Of a stretch of DNA of 64,000 nucleotides, positions 46,425 to 57,047 are shown in pieces. The stretch lies in assembly GCA_023512835.1 (NCBI GenBank), contig CM042090.1, forward strand, positions 50,264,996 to 50,328,995, in the 5' to 3' direction. How positions within the stretch are numbered: the first letter of the stretch is position 1; every line of letters begins with the position of its first letter. The stretch comes from Taxillus chinensis. Taxonomy: Eukaryota > Streptophyta > Magnoliopsida > Santalales > Loranthaceae. The position numbers and the translations under genes are program-made. Below the pieces are notes generated by a model, which saw nothing but the letters and a program-made list of their open reading frames with translations, searched no databases and was not told the origin of the DNA.

Positions 46425-47736
46425 CACGCAACCTTGCATTCGCTCACCATCGATTACTCAACCTGGCTGACCTCGGCGATCTGGGGGATCTGATTGAATG
46501 AGCTTGTCATTGCTGGGAGATTTGGGCACCATTCTGGTCGTGCTACTTGATTAGAGAGATGACGTTATTTGGTGCTGATTTGCCGTGTCTTGTTTTCGTG
46601 CCCAATTGTTGTGTTTGTGGCTCCTGTTTTATTATTATTATTATTATTATTATTGGCCTTAGGAACGTGTGTTAGCTTGCCTGTAATGATGTCAATGTGT
46701 ATTTTGTAATTTGTAAGCCTAAGTATAGTAAAAAAAGAGAGAAAACGAAAAAAGAAAAGCAAAGAAAAAAAAAGTAAAAAAAAAAAGAGAGAGATAAAAA
46801 AAAGGAGAAAGAGAGAAAAAAGAAAGAGAGAGCTTGTTTTTACTATGTGGCACACTATCACACACATCACTTGTTTTTATCATTTATGCATTTAGTTTTT
46901 TTTTGTTGTTATTTTAAGAAAGAGAAAAAAATTATTTTTTAAGGAAAAAAAACTCTTTTTTAATAGACAATAAGATAAAAACATTTTTTAATTTTTTTTT
47001 AAAAAAATCTTTTCAAAAAAACAAAACAAAACAAAAACAAAAAACAAACAAACAAACACACTTTTCAAACTCAATTGTCTTTCATCATTCGGCCTTTTGT
47101 TTTCCTTTTACCATTTTAAAAAATCTTTTAGATCATCTTGGTTTAATTCTAATATGTGCTTAAAACTCTTCTAACACTTTGATTTTTGCGTGCTTTTTAC
47201 CTTTAATACTGTGCGATTTAAAAATAATTTCAATTTTGATTTCTTTTTAGATGAACAAATCATAGGATTTCCTTTAGAAATTTAGGATAAAAATGAATGT
47301 AATCTTTAACTTCAATAAATAATTTAGAAGAAAAAAAATCAAACCGTTAGGACTCCCATTAGATGCTTAAAGCAAATTGAATTTAATTCTACTTCAACAA
47401 ATAACTTATGAAATAAAATAGTAGACTTTAGGCTATATGAGAAATTTAACATCATTTAAGATTAGTTAACTTTAGATCAAACAATTAAAACAAGTTAGAA
47501 ACCTCTCAATCTTAAGATAGGTACCGAAAGGGCGATGTGGGGGTTTTAGTCCTTCCCTACGCGTAACCAACTCTCGAGCCCTTCCTAGCAGCGTAGATAT
47601 TTTCCTTTTAGGTGGCCAACCACACCCCAAAAATGGTTGGTGGCGACTCCGTATTTTTCATCACCATTCGGATGAAGGTTGAGGGGAACCGCACCCCAAA
47701 AGTGGTTTCCCTCCCGGACAAAATCCGGTGATGACA
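46425..47736 (+). mobile_element. Ogre/Tat LTR B, right part
   Basis: It resumes with the 53-base copy of host sequence and goes through the U5-type block shared with LTR A and LTR C (poly-A/AG-rich run, CACACTATCACACACATCAC) and the end block GGTACCGAAAGGGCGATG..GGTGATGACA. Tracts of A or AG (46725-46830, 46900-47060) are low complexity. It ends at 47736, before the PBS. Confidence 0.7.
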
Positions 47737-47738
47737 GC

Positions 47739-47756
47739 TGGCGACTCCGCTGGGGA
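47739..47756 (+). other. Ogre primer binding site (tRNA-Arg type), element 2
   Basis: TGGCGACTCCGCTGGGGA lies two bases after LTR B. This is the form known from Ogre elements. Confidence 0.85.
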
Positions 47757-48378
47757 TGGTTAGAGAGTTAGGCCTAAGATTAAGATCAGGAGGTTTATTA
47801 TTTTGTTTTAAATTATTCTTATTCTTTCATTCTTTCATTTCTTATTCTTTATCGATTTATTTACTGCTCTTAATCGTTATTGTATGATAGTTTTGATTTA
47901 CACGCTTTGATACCACGATAGTCATGCTTTACTGCTTTCCATAAATGCTGCATTCATGTATAAACCCTCTACCCGGGTTTCTATCACTATCTAGGTTAGC
48001 GAGGTTTATTAGGGTGCCCTGCGCGTTGATCATTATCCGCAAAGGGACCCCGGACTCCTCACTCAAGCTTGAGGTCCTTTTAAGGCCCCCCTCCGGTAAA
48101 TCCCATGGTGTACGGAGCCCTCTAGAGAGGAAACTTGGGGACCAATGAATAAGATAGGGTGAGAAATCATGGCTCATTAGGGGCACACCAACTCACATGT
48201 TGTTTGCTCATTTTAGCATTCCTTTTGAAGGATAGGTTCATCCATATCAAATCATGTTGTTTTGTTATTGTTCTTTTTGTATATTATCATTTGTGCTGTC
48301 TTTTTACTAACTTTGTTTTATACAGTTGTTTTCACTAACCTTGTTTTTATATGAATTGTATTATTATTATTACTATTA

Positions 48379-48384
48379 TTGTCG

Positions 48385-48424
<40 letters not shown>
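48379..48424. repeat. (TTG)n microsatellite
   Basis: About 15 copies of GTT/TTG in the Ogre leader. Confidence 0.95.
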
Positions 48425-48426
<2 letters not shown>

Positions 48427-48744
48427 TTTCACTAACCATGTCAGCTTCTTTATATTGTTCATACAAATATCATTGACATTCAACATAGGCTCATATAGAG
48501 TTCACGTTCCACTCCACATCACTTGTATATTCTTTCGGTCACATAGATCGACTCATCAGTATAGGCTTAGGCGTCAATTCAAGCATTCATCACTCAGTTT
48601 AGGGGTGGGCAACACTAGTCCTCATTAGTCCGTGGGTACCTATGGCGGGTACACCTTTCATTCAGGCATTTCACATTTTAAGTTACATAAGATATATACA
48701 TTCTCACAATATCAACACTTAGGATTCATTTCATGTCTTCATTA

Positions 48745-49085
48745 TACCATGTAGTTTCATGCATGCATGCATGCCAAAAAAAGTCAAGAAAACCAAAGAA
48801 AAAAGCAAAAAAATCATCAATAACTCAGGTGATGTTTTCATCAGATCATGTAGATCCATGCATGCATGCATACCAAACAAAAACAAAAAAAATAGAAAAG
48901 CAAAAAGCCGAAAAAAAATATAGAAAACCAAAAAAAAAATCAGTCGATCATGTCATGTCTTCGTCGTATCATGTAGATTCATGCATGCATACATGCCAAA
49001 AAAATATAAAAAAATCATCAAAAAATAGAAAACCCAAAAAACCAACAAATCATGTCATGTAGATTCATGCAAGCATCCATGTAAA
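48745..49085 (+). repeat. Four CATGCATG-bearing leader repeats
   Basis: Each unit reads CATGTAG(A/T)T(C/T)CATGCATGCATGC.. and is followed by an A-rich filler with CAAAAAA. The cores lie at 48758-48775, 48857-48874, 48980-48997 and 49066-49081. Element 1 has one unit (about 13947). CATGCATG is the known RY element bound by B3 factors of the ABI3/FUS3/LEC2 group. Confidence 0.8.
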
Positions 49086-49176
49086 AAATCAAATAAAGAC
49101 AAAGATAATAAAATGGGGAGCTCATCATTTTGGTGATTCATCAGAACCAACTAGAAGTGGGCGGCAATTGGGATCC

Positions 49177-50496
49177 ATGGCCGAAGATACAATAGCAAAA
49201 CTGGTCAACTTGGAACAGACCCAACAAAAAGCGTACAGAAATCTTCGAGATTTGGAAGGGCAAATGAAAAGTATAGCAGAGATGATGTCATGATTAGTGA
49301 GAAACCCAGGAGAAGGGATCACAAATCAACAACAAGGTCAAGAAGCATTGCAACCATTGACTCTCACACAAATACAAGCACTAGTTCATGACTATACTCC
49401 TGCACATCAAGGTATCCCGCCGATTGTGGGGAATGAGGCAGAGGTACCAAAGTCCCCACCACCTAAAGAAGATATTGAATCCCCCGTAATACGGCTTGAA
49501 GAGAGACTAGAAGCAGTTGAAAAGACTGAAGCTTATGGCTTGATTAGCCCGGATGAGCTGTGTTTGGTTCTTAGTATAGTCTTCCCTCCAAAATTCAAGA
49601 TGCCCGAGTTTGAGAAGTTCAATGGTACCCAAAATCCAAAATTTCATTTAACCATGTATTATACAAAGATGGCTGCTCATGTAGGGAACGACAAACTTTT
49701 GATACACTGTTTCCAAGAGAGTCTAACTGGGGGATCCCTTCAATGGTACTATTAGCTCATGAAAAGTCACATCAAGACGTGGCAGGCTCTTGCAATTGCT
49801 TTTCATAATCAATACAAGTATGTTTCCGAGCTAGTCCCTGGTAGGCTAACATTGCAAGAAATGGAAAAGAGGCCAAGTGAAAACTTTAAAGACTATGCGA
49901 GGCGCTGGAGGGAGATAGCAATGGAAGTCCAACCACCGTTGACAGAAAGGGAGCTTACCACGTTATTCATTAATACCATGAAAGGGACTTATTATGAAAA
50001 GCTGGTAGGGAATGTGACCATCAGTTTTGCTGACCTAGTAGCCTCGGGAGAAAGAATAGAAAGTGGTATTAAGCAAGGGAAGATCCGTGAGGGTAAGGCA
50101 GAAGAATCTAAGAAGCTATTACATGCGGCCGAAGAGGAAAATACATGTTCGGGCAATCAGAAGACTAGCTATGAAGTACCACAATTGACGGCTAATATTA
50201 CACCAATGATTCAGAATTAGGGCAAGCCAGGAAGAAGAGAAACTAAGCCAATCCCGATGATGTATGTCGAGTTGTACCCCAAATTACTGGGGGTAGGTTT
50301 GGTAGCTCCCATACCACCGAAAGAGATAAGTCTTCCATACCCAGCATGGTACGACTCGGTAGCCTGATGTGAGTATCATTCTAGAGGAATTGGTCATAAT
50401 ATCGCGAGATGTATGACATTTAATAGAGCAGTTCAGGCTTTGAGAAGAACAAACTACCTGAGCTTTTCAAATGATGGATCACCTATGCTTGAGTAA
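49177..50496 (+). pseudogene. Ogre/Tat gag with four in-frame stops
   Basis: From ATG 49177 a single reading frame runs to TAA 50494-50496 without a frameshift, broken only by stops at 49291 (TGA), 49753 (TAG), 50218 (TAG) and 50365 (TGA). The N terminus is a short coiled coil (KLVNLEQTQQKAYRNLRDLE). The conserved gag domain is clear: FKMPEFEKFNGTQNPKFHL, NDKLLIHCFQESLTGGSLQWY, RPSENFKDYARRWREIAME and VGNVTISFADLVASGERIE. The C-terminal part has CEYHSRGIGHNIARC, a zinc-knuckle-like CxxH..GH..C arrangement usual at this place in Tat/Ogre. It would be the particle protein; stops make it inactive. Confidence 0.85.
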
Positions 50497-51540
50497 TACC
50501 TTGTAGTCCTATTGTTGTGTGAATTATGAAGGTTTTTTGTTTTTCTTAAAATTTCTCCAAGGCCCCTTAACAATAAATGTTTTTTTTAAATTCCATTTTC
50601 AACATCGCATTCATGCAATGGTTGTCATTTTCTTGTCCACTCTTATGGTGTGTGTATTAAAGCCTAACAGGGGCATATGAAACAAAGGAAGTTTGAACTA
50701 CTGGCTTGAGCTCGAGGAAGATCAAAGGGAGAAGTTGAAGACTACGAAGATCAGGAAATTGCAAGTTTGGTTAACTCCATTCCCATTGGGAGGGACGCTA
50801 TCAAGGAGCTAGACTGTTAGGTAAAGTTCCTTCTATCAAGAAAATGGATATAACTCTTCTTTGAACTACTTGAGAAAACATTTGATCATTTAAAGTGTGG
50901 AGAGGCCATCTTTTATACTATCTCGTAATAATACCCTTGCTACCCCCTTTGAGCCTTTAATGAAATTTCCTTTCAAATTACCCAATCCATAGTTCACCCC
51001 ACACTGGGGCAATTCTTCAAAGTCAAATCCCTTAAGAGAGGCAGTTTAGTACATATATTGGGGCAGTTAATGCCTTATAGAGTCCCTCATTGGGAAACCT
51101 CATGTCAAATTGGGGCAACCTTTGGTGAGATATAAAAAGAAAAAGAAAAGGAAAAAATAGAGAGAAAAAAAAATCAACAAGGGCATTTTGAAAAAAAGGA
51201 AGAAAGAAAAAGAAAAAAGAAAGAAAACACAACCAAGGAAAAGGGGGGCATTTTTAATCAAACCCATACTGGGGCAGTTCAGGAAGGAATAAATCAACCC
51301 TCAAGGCAGTTTTCAAGAAAAAAATCAGTCTCGTGAGTCTCATGACAGAGATAGAGCACTATACTGGGGCAATTTAGTCCATCTCTTGTAAAAAAAGCAT
51401 AAAAAAACAAAAAAAGAAATCAAAAAGATCAGCTTCTAGAGAGTTCAGTCTGAACTATGGATCATATGTAACCTAGAATAGGTTTGAGCCTATTATATTC
51501 CTTTCTTGATAAACCCTTCAATCTCAAGACTTCGTTACAG
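50497..51540 (+). other. Ogre region 3' of gag with CTGGGGCA phrases
   Basis: No protease, RT or integrase follows gag, so pol is deleted. Five phrases of the type A(C/T)TGGGGCA(A/G) occur at about 51002, 51057, 51110, 51268 and 51363, separated by purine-rich stretches (51125-51240). The final part (51428-51515) matches 23210-23305 of the first element. Confidence 0.65.
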
Positions 51541-52438
51541 TCCTAGAAAAGTCCTCTCTAATTCAATGATCAAAGTTATTTTCTAAGTACTTAAATGAGA
51601 GTGGATAGTTTCGATGCAAAAGGCAGACTTGGCCGAAAGGGCATCAAGGGTAAAATACAAAGCCATCTACAAGACAAAAGGGACAATAGAATCCACATAA
51701 GGCGAGCGTAGTGAAAACACAAAAGGCCACTGCGAGTAAAATTCAAAGCCAAGAAAACAGCAAGTGTTCAAGTGCACCAGATCAAGTCGAAGCTTGAACA
51801 ACAACCTTTGACAGTGGAACCCGAAGCCATGAAACCAAGAAGAGTCTCGATCAATGCAAAGCTCTAAATAGCAACTTCTGGAGATAGATTCCTCTAAGCC
51901 ACAAGATCAAGGCAAAGCTTCGGGCAGTAACCTCCCAAGGTAAATCCCAAAACCATTGTGTACTAACACGTCCAATCCAAGGATAAAATCCTAAAGCCTC
52001 GAGACCCTTCAACTTCAACCTCAAAAGCCCTCAAAACCATCAAGTACCAACATTTCCAAACCATGAGGATAAAAACCCCAAAGCTTCAAGGCTATTGTCC
52101 AATCTCAACCTTGAGAACCTTCAAAATCATGATGTGCCACCACTCCTAAGCTTAGCATGACTCTCAAAACCAGAAAATACCAAGATCTCTAACCCATAAA
52201 CAGGAAATTTGTCAAAGCCATTGAGTACCAACATTTCCAATCTCCAAGGATAAAACCCCAAGCCTCAAAACCATCCAATCCAGTCCCGAAAACCTTCAAA
52301 ACCACAGAGTGCTAATGCCTTTAGCGCCAAAACCATTGAGCGAATGCCCCCAAAATTTGTGGATTGGACCCTCAAACCATCAAGCACCATTACCTAGTTA
52401 AAGCTAGTTAAGTTCAAGTCAACTTCGTGGAACATACC
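51541..52438 (+). repeat. Ogre 3' region with degenerate approximately 85-bp repeats
   Basis: The phrase ACCAT(C/T)..GTACCAACATTTCCAA..AAGGATAAAA.CC.AAGCCTC recurs at about 51954, 52039, 52131, 52213 and 52300, with strong decay. No ORF. It is read as a tandem repeat field in the untranslated 3' region of the Ogre element, and ends at the LTR-like sequence starting 52439. Confidence 0.55.
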
Positions 52439-52845
52439 TATAAGGACCCGTGTTCTGAGATGTGAGGAGTTAATTGCAGTTTTGCCTTCTGGAGTAGCAA
52501 ATTGTTGGGTTTTGAGGAGTTTTATTTCGACACACATTGGCTAGGACACCTTGTATGATGATGAGGAAGCTTGAGGGAAAATTTGAGACCAAAAGGAGGT
52601 GCCCCCGACAATGCCCCGACAATGGTTTTCACAGGCAGAGTTATTTTTGCATAGGAGCCTTCCTGACGTTGTTCTAAGGCTTGGGGCAAAATCCTAGGGA
52701 ATTTGGAGGTGCCCGTGACAATGGCCTTTATCACGTGCAGCCTCCATTAGCTTGGTTTTGTGATCCTTGTAACTTCTTCCCAAAGAACCATGTTGAAAGT
52801 ATGGATATTTTGTCATATATGGATGTTAGAAGGTTGTAGTGTGTA

Positions 52846-52922
52846 TCAAAACTACGTCGTTTTGATGCTGGGCTTCCTTTAATCAAAATTATGTCGTTTT
52901 GATGTCAAGGTGACTATATAAA
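52846..52922 (+). promoter_or_regulatory. LTR core promoter: paired dyads and TATA box
   Basis: TCAAAACTACGTCGTTTTGA (52846) and the changed copy TCAAAATTATGTCGTTTTGA (52883) are followed by CTATATAAAAAGG (52914). ATTAGGGTTCTTC follows about 25-35 bases later as probable start region. Confidence 0.7.
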
Positions 52923-52988
52923 AAGGTGGAGCTCTAAAGGATTAGGGTTCTTCATTCTTGTCAGCCCCTGCAGCCGTCACACACATAC

Positions 52989-52996
<8 letters not shown>

Positions 52997-53055
<59 letters not shown>
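52997..53055. repeat. (AG)n microsatellite in LTR leader
   Basis: About 28 AG dinucleotides, at the place where the related LTRs have short CT/AG-rich tracts. Confidence 0.95.
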
Positions 53056-53060
<5 letters not shown>

Positions 53061-54288
53061 CTTCTGGTCCTTGTTGCTGAGGGGATTTCCGTGGTTAGGC
53101 GGCGTTTGGCGTGGAAGCAAGAGGGTGCAAGGTTCTTGAGGTAGGGATTCTGTTCTTCCTAATCCTTCTCTGTCCTAGGGTATTTGTGGTCTATACATGT
53201 TTATATATATGTAAATCCATATAGGTGTGATCTCCTATATGGATGCTGGCCTTTAATGGCATATTGGTTGTGATTTTGATGTTTGGGATCGGGCTGGAAA
53301 TCGTTGGGTTGTCTATGCCTATTATGTGTTTGATAGTATGCCTGTGTGGCTATGCCCATTATGTGTTTGATTATATACTTGTGTGACTGATGTATGTTGC
53401 GTGTTTTGTTTTAAGCCTGTGTGGCTGGTGTATGTTGTCTGTAACTGATTATGTTGGCCTGTGAATCTTGTTTGAGATTTGTTGAGATAATTGATAACCT
53501 GAGTTTTGAGGATTGGAATGTGTTGAAAATGTTGAGTTACAATCATATGTTTGAGATATACTTGTTGAGTTGCACTACTGAGTTGAGTTGAGATGTGTTC
53601 CTGAGTTGTACTATTGAAACTGATTGAATTGTTGATTAAGATTGAGTACCCAAATACATGTGGGTTGAGATGAGTTATGGGCCAGACATAATAACTGGAC
53701 CCCTTTGAGATTTGGCCAGGACTGCGGTCCTGAGTCTCGGTGTAGCACTCACGACGATGGGCTAAGTCTGCACCTATTCCTGAGGGTAGGTGTTGGACCC
53801 ATTTTGTCCGGGTTGGACATAACCCCATTTGATATACCTTTCTGCCCATGTCATATACCTTGTTGAACAGGTCCACAATGATCCCATACTTCCAAGGAAT
53901 GGTTCGGAATTGATGTTAGCCCCAATTTGCACGAGATGGATACAATTGACACGGACAGGGGAGTCCAAAATTAATGACTTCTGCTACAAGTCCTTCAAGC
54001 ACCCCAAGACCAACACCAGGTAATAGAGGATGGAAATTGGAGATTAACGCACTTGACCGAGCTCAAATCGGACTTAAAATGAAGAAGTTAGGGCCAAAAA
54101 CAACTTTCGTTGGAAAAAGTCAAACTTGCCAAAAGACGGTCAATGCCCCTGGTCAAACTGCCCGCAGAAGTGATCATGCGAAACTCTCTAAAATGTCTAT
54201 GTAGGCGAATACGGGTCTTCCCAAATAATCCCTAAAAGGTCGTCCATTTTTGCATTGTGGGTAAGGGTAAAAAGGTAATTAAAAGTTA

Positions 54289-54319
<31 letters not shown>

Positions 54320-54329
54320 CAGGGTTGAC

Positions 54330-55140
54330 TGTTGACCGTTGACCATTGACCTGCCGACACTTGGACCCGTTGACCTTCGGAGCCTCGAAGCCTCGAAGCC
54401 CCGAAGCCCCGAAGCCTCGAAGCCTCGAAGAGTCGAAGCCTTGAAGCCCCGCTGCCGACACTCCGACCTACGACTCGCCCCTTCAGACTTTCGAACCCTG
54501 TGAAGATGCGACGCTTCGAGACTTACGACGCCAGGACTTACGACGCTAGGACTTATGATGCCTTGACCTGCGAACCTCCGACCTTCGACCCTTGACCCTC
54601 GAAGCCCCGCTGCCGACACTCCGACCTTCGACCCTTCGACCCTTCGACCCTGATCTGCGAACCTTCGAACCTTGACCTACGACCCACGGACCTGCGAACC
54701 TTCGAACTTTGACCTACGACCCACGGACCCTCGAAGCCTGTCAACCTCCAACCTTCGACCCTTGACCCTCGAAGCCCCGCTGCCGACACTCCGACCTTCG
54801 ACTCGCCCTTCGGCCTTTCAACCCCCTAACTCTCGAAATCTCGAAGCCCCGCTGCCGACACTCCGACCTTCGACCCTTCGACCCTTCGACCCTGATCTGC
54901 GAACCTTCGAACCTTGACCTACGACCCACGGACCTGCGAGCCTTCGAACTTTGACCTATGACCCACGGACCCTCGAAGCTTGTCAACCTCCGACCTTTGA
55001 CCCTTTGACCCGTTGACCGTTGACCTTCGACCTGCCGACACTTCGACCCATTGACCATTGACTTTCGACCCACCGAAATTTCGACCCACCGAAGCTTTGA
55101 CCCTGCCGACATTTTGACCCTTTGCCTTTTGACCGTTGCT
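54330..55140. repeat. TTCGACC/CGAAGCC repeat field with 242-bp higher-order copy
   Basis: Irregular short words GACCTTCGACC, CCTCGAAGCC, TGCCGACACTCCGACC and TTGACCCGTTGACC fill the field. The block from GAAGCCCCGCTGCCGACACT at 54601 reappears at 54843, with the following CTGATCTGCGAACCTTCGAACC.. to CTCGAAGC.TGTCAACCTCC, giving a 242-base higher-order unit. The open frames on both strands are by-products of the repeat. Confidence 0.8.
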
Positions 55141-55262
55141 GATGGCTTTTCTCGCTGGCTTTCCTCGCTGGCTTCGTTTTTTTTCTCGCTGGTTGTTCAC
55201 GAGACCTGTTTTATGCGCTGGCCATCTGACCAAGAATTATTTTTGAATACCTATCAGTCACA

Positions 55263-55405
55263 TGCAGCTCGTGGTTAGGCGGCGTTTGGCGTGGAAGCAA
55301 GAGGGTGCAGGGTTCTTGAGGTAGGGATTCTGTTCTTCCTATTCCTTCTCTGTCCTAGGGTATTTGTGGTCTATACATCCTTAAAAAAGGCAATCACGAG
55401 CTGCA
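55263..55405. repeat. 109-bp templated insert framed by 11-bp inverted repeat
   Basis: 55270-55378 duplicates 53090-53198 with about two differences. It sits between TGCAGCTCGTG (55263-55273) and its exact complement CACGAGCTGCA (55395-55405). The duplicated segment is a piece of the neighbouring LTR fragment's leader. Confidence 0.85.
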
Positions 55406-56840
55406 AGTCGCCAGACCACCCGACAGATCGCACAAGACCTGGACAAAAATAAGGAAATCAATAATACAGCATTAAATGCTGCAATTAATGACAGTCCAGC
55501 CAAAAAATTTCTACAGCCCGTTAAGATGCAGTCTTCAGTTCCTGCGCAAAAAAAAAAGGGAGAGAGGGGACCGATCATTGAAAAAACCTGCTACCACTAC
55601 ACCCCAGCCTCATCATCAAAAAACGCCCCAGCCTCCTCCCTGAAAAAAAAACACCCAGCAAAAAAAAAACACAGAGAGCCATCATCGTTGGAAAAAACCT
55701 GCTACCATTCCTCATCCCAGCACAAACAGAGAGATTCAAAACCCAGAAAAAGAGAGAGATTCAAAACCCAGAAAAGAGAGGATTACGTCCAGCCTTTCTG
55801 ACTATTCTGCTAGTCTGTATATCCAATCTTTCTGCCATTCTGCTAGTCTTTTTGAGATTCAAAACCCAAACCCAAGAAGATCTCCCAGTTCTTCTGCTAT
55901 TCAGCAATCAAAATCGCCCCTTCATCCTCATCCCCTCTTTCTCGTTATAGTTATCTTTCTCCCAGCAAAAGAAAAACACAAAAACAACTCTAACTTCAGC
56001 CCTCTCTTTCTGCGTTTTCATCAAACAAAAAAAAATGACACAAAAGACACCAATCCTTTTCCAGTCCCCTACTTCTCACACCCACCTTCCTTATTTCCAG
56101 TCACCAAAAAATCTCAAACCCAAAAATACATCACTCCAATCTTCAAACACCAAGAAATCCTCCTCACAAAGCTCGCCGTCAGATTTGTTGGTTCTAAGCA
56201 AGTGATTATCAGCGCCGATAGGAGCTCAATCGGGAGATTGCTGTTGCAAGCCCCAAAGTCGGTTCAGCCCTTATTTCTTCCTTACTTTTCAGCTTACTTA
56301 CATTAGTATTTGATGTAATTCTTAATATTTCCTTGTATCTTTTACTTGTTGCATTGTGTTTTTCCTTGTATTTCCCTTTCCTTTGTATATGTGTATGTTG
56401 TAATATGTAAAGTATAGCAAACAAAAAAACAAAGAAAGAAAAAGAGAGAGAGCGAAGGGAGGCATAAAGAAAAAGAAAAGAAAGAAAAAGAGTGGGTTGT
56501 TTTGATTTATGGATGTCACAATCACACACATCACTTTATATGTTATTGTGTGAGTTTCAAAGTTTTATCCATGTAAAAAAAACAAAAAAAAACGTTTTCA
56601 AAACCACAAAAAAAATGCATTTCAAGTCAAAAAAAAGGCGAAAAGAAAGCATCTAAAAATGCACGTTTTCATATTTAGGAGTTCCAATTCCATTTAAAAC
56701 ACAAAAAAAAACATGTTTTACCTTCCAAAAACAAACAAAGAAAAAAAAGGACAAAAGAAAGCAAAACCAAAACAAAACGTTTTTTTTTACAAAACAAAAA
56801 AAATAATATACGTTTTCTAACCCAAAAAATAATATACGTT

Positions 56841-57047
56841 TTGTAGCAATAGAAGTCCATCAGGGGCATTGACCTACATTTTGTTTGCTCATTCCATGCC
56901 ATGCTAACCTTTGTTTTGTAGGGTAGTCCTTAAGTCATCCCCTGCACATATTAGCTATTTTTTTACTGTTGGTTTATTCTTTATCCTGTCTAACCGCCTT
57001 GATATCTATTAACCTGTCATCATGTATAACACGGCATTCATATAGGC
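56841..57047 (+). other. Ogre leader remnant before ORF1
   Basis: CAATAGAAGTCCATCAGGGGCATTGACCTACATTTTGTTTGCTCATTC matches the leaders at about 13513 and 48170. It is shorter than either and leads into ORF1. Confidence 0.6.

Larger units (their letters stand above)
47757..49176 (+). other. Ogre 5' leader, element 2
   Basis: Non-coding leader matching 13132-13955 of element 1. It contains a (TTG)n run (about 48379-48424) and four spaced CATGCATGCATG units (48745-49085), which are separate features. No ORF1 is present here, so that upstream Ogre gene has been lost or the gag-only arrangement is original. Confidence 0.65.
52439..53789 (+). mobile_element. LTR fragment related to the non-autonomous element, plus orientation
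   Basis: It starts TATAAGGACCCGTG (minus-strand start of the 2331-10614 LTRs is TGTAAGGACCCGT) and goes on with TTTTGCCTTCTG.AGTA, two dyads (52846-52865 and 52883-52902), a TATA box (CTATATAAAAAGG, from 52914), an (AG)n leader, CGGCGTTTGGCGTGGAAGCAAG and ..ATATAGG.GTGATCTCCTATATGGATGCTGGCCTT. It is a diverged subfamily member, cut off at its 3' end where Ogre LTR C begins. No internal part is present. Confidence 0.75.
53791..56840 (+). mobile_element. Ogre/Tat LTR C, rearranged
   Basis: It starts TGTTGGACCCATTTTGTCCGGGTTGGACAT as LTR B does. It holds an 800-base field of TTCGACC/CGAAGCC words (about 54330-55140), a 109-base piece copied from 53090-53198 (55270-55378), an A/C-rich leader (55540-56200) and the U5-type block CACAATCACACACATCAC (about 56518). 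The LTR end and PBS are missing: at about 56840 the sequence passes directly into the leader phrase AGCAATAGAAGTCCATCAGGGGCATT (compare 13513). Confidence 0.65.

Noticed and set aside
48326..48628. Cys-repeat ORF
   Set aside because: Translation of the (TTG)n microsatellite.
54197..55233. Several minus-strand frames with repeated SAAGLRG../RVEG words
   Set aside because: They are translations of the TTCGACC/CGAAGCC repeat field; all frames are open because of the repeat.
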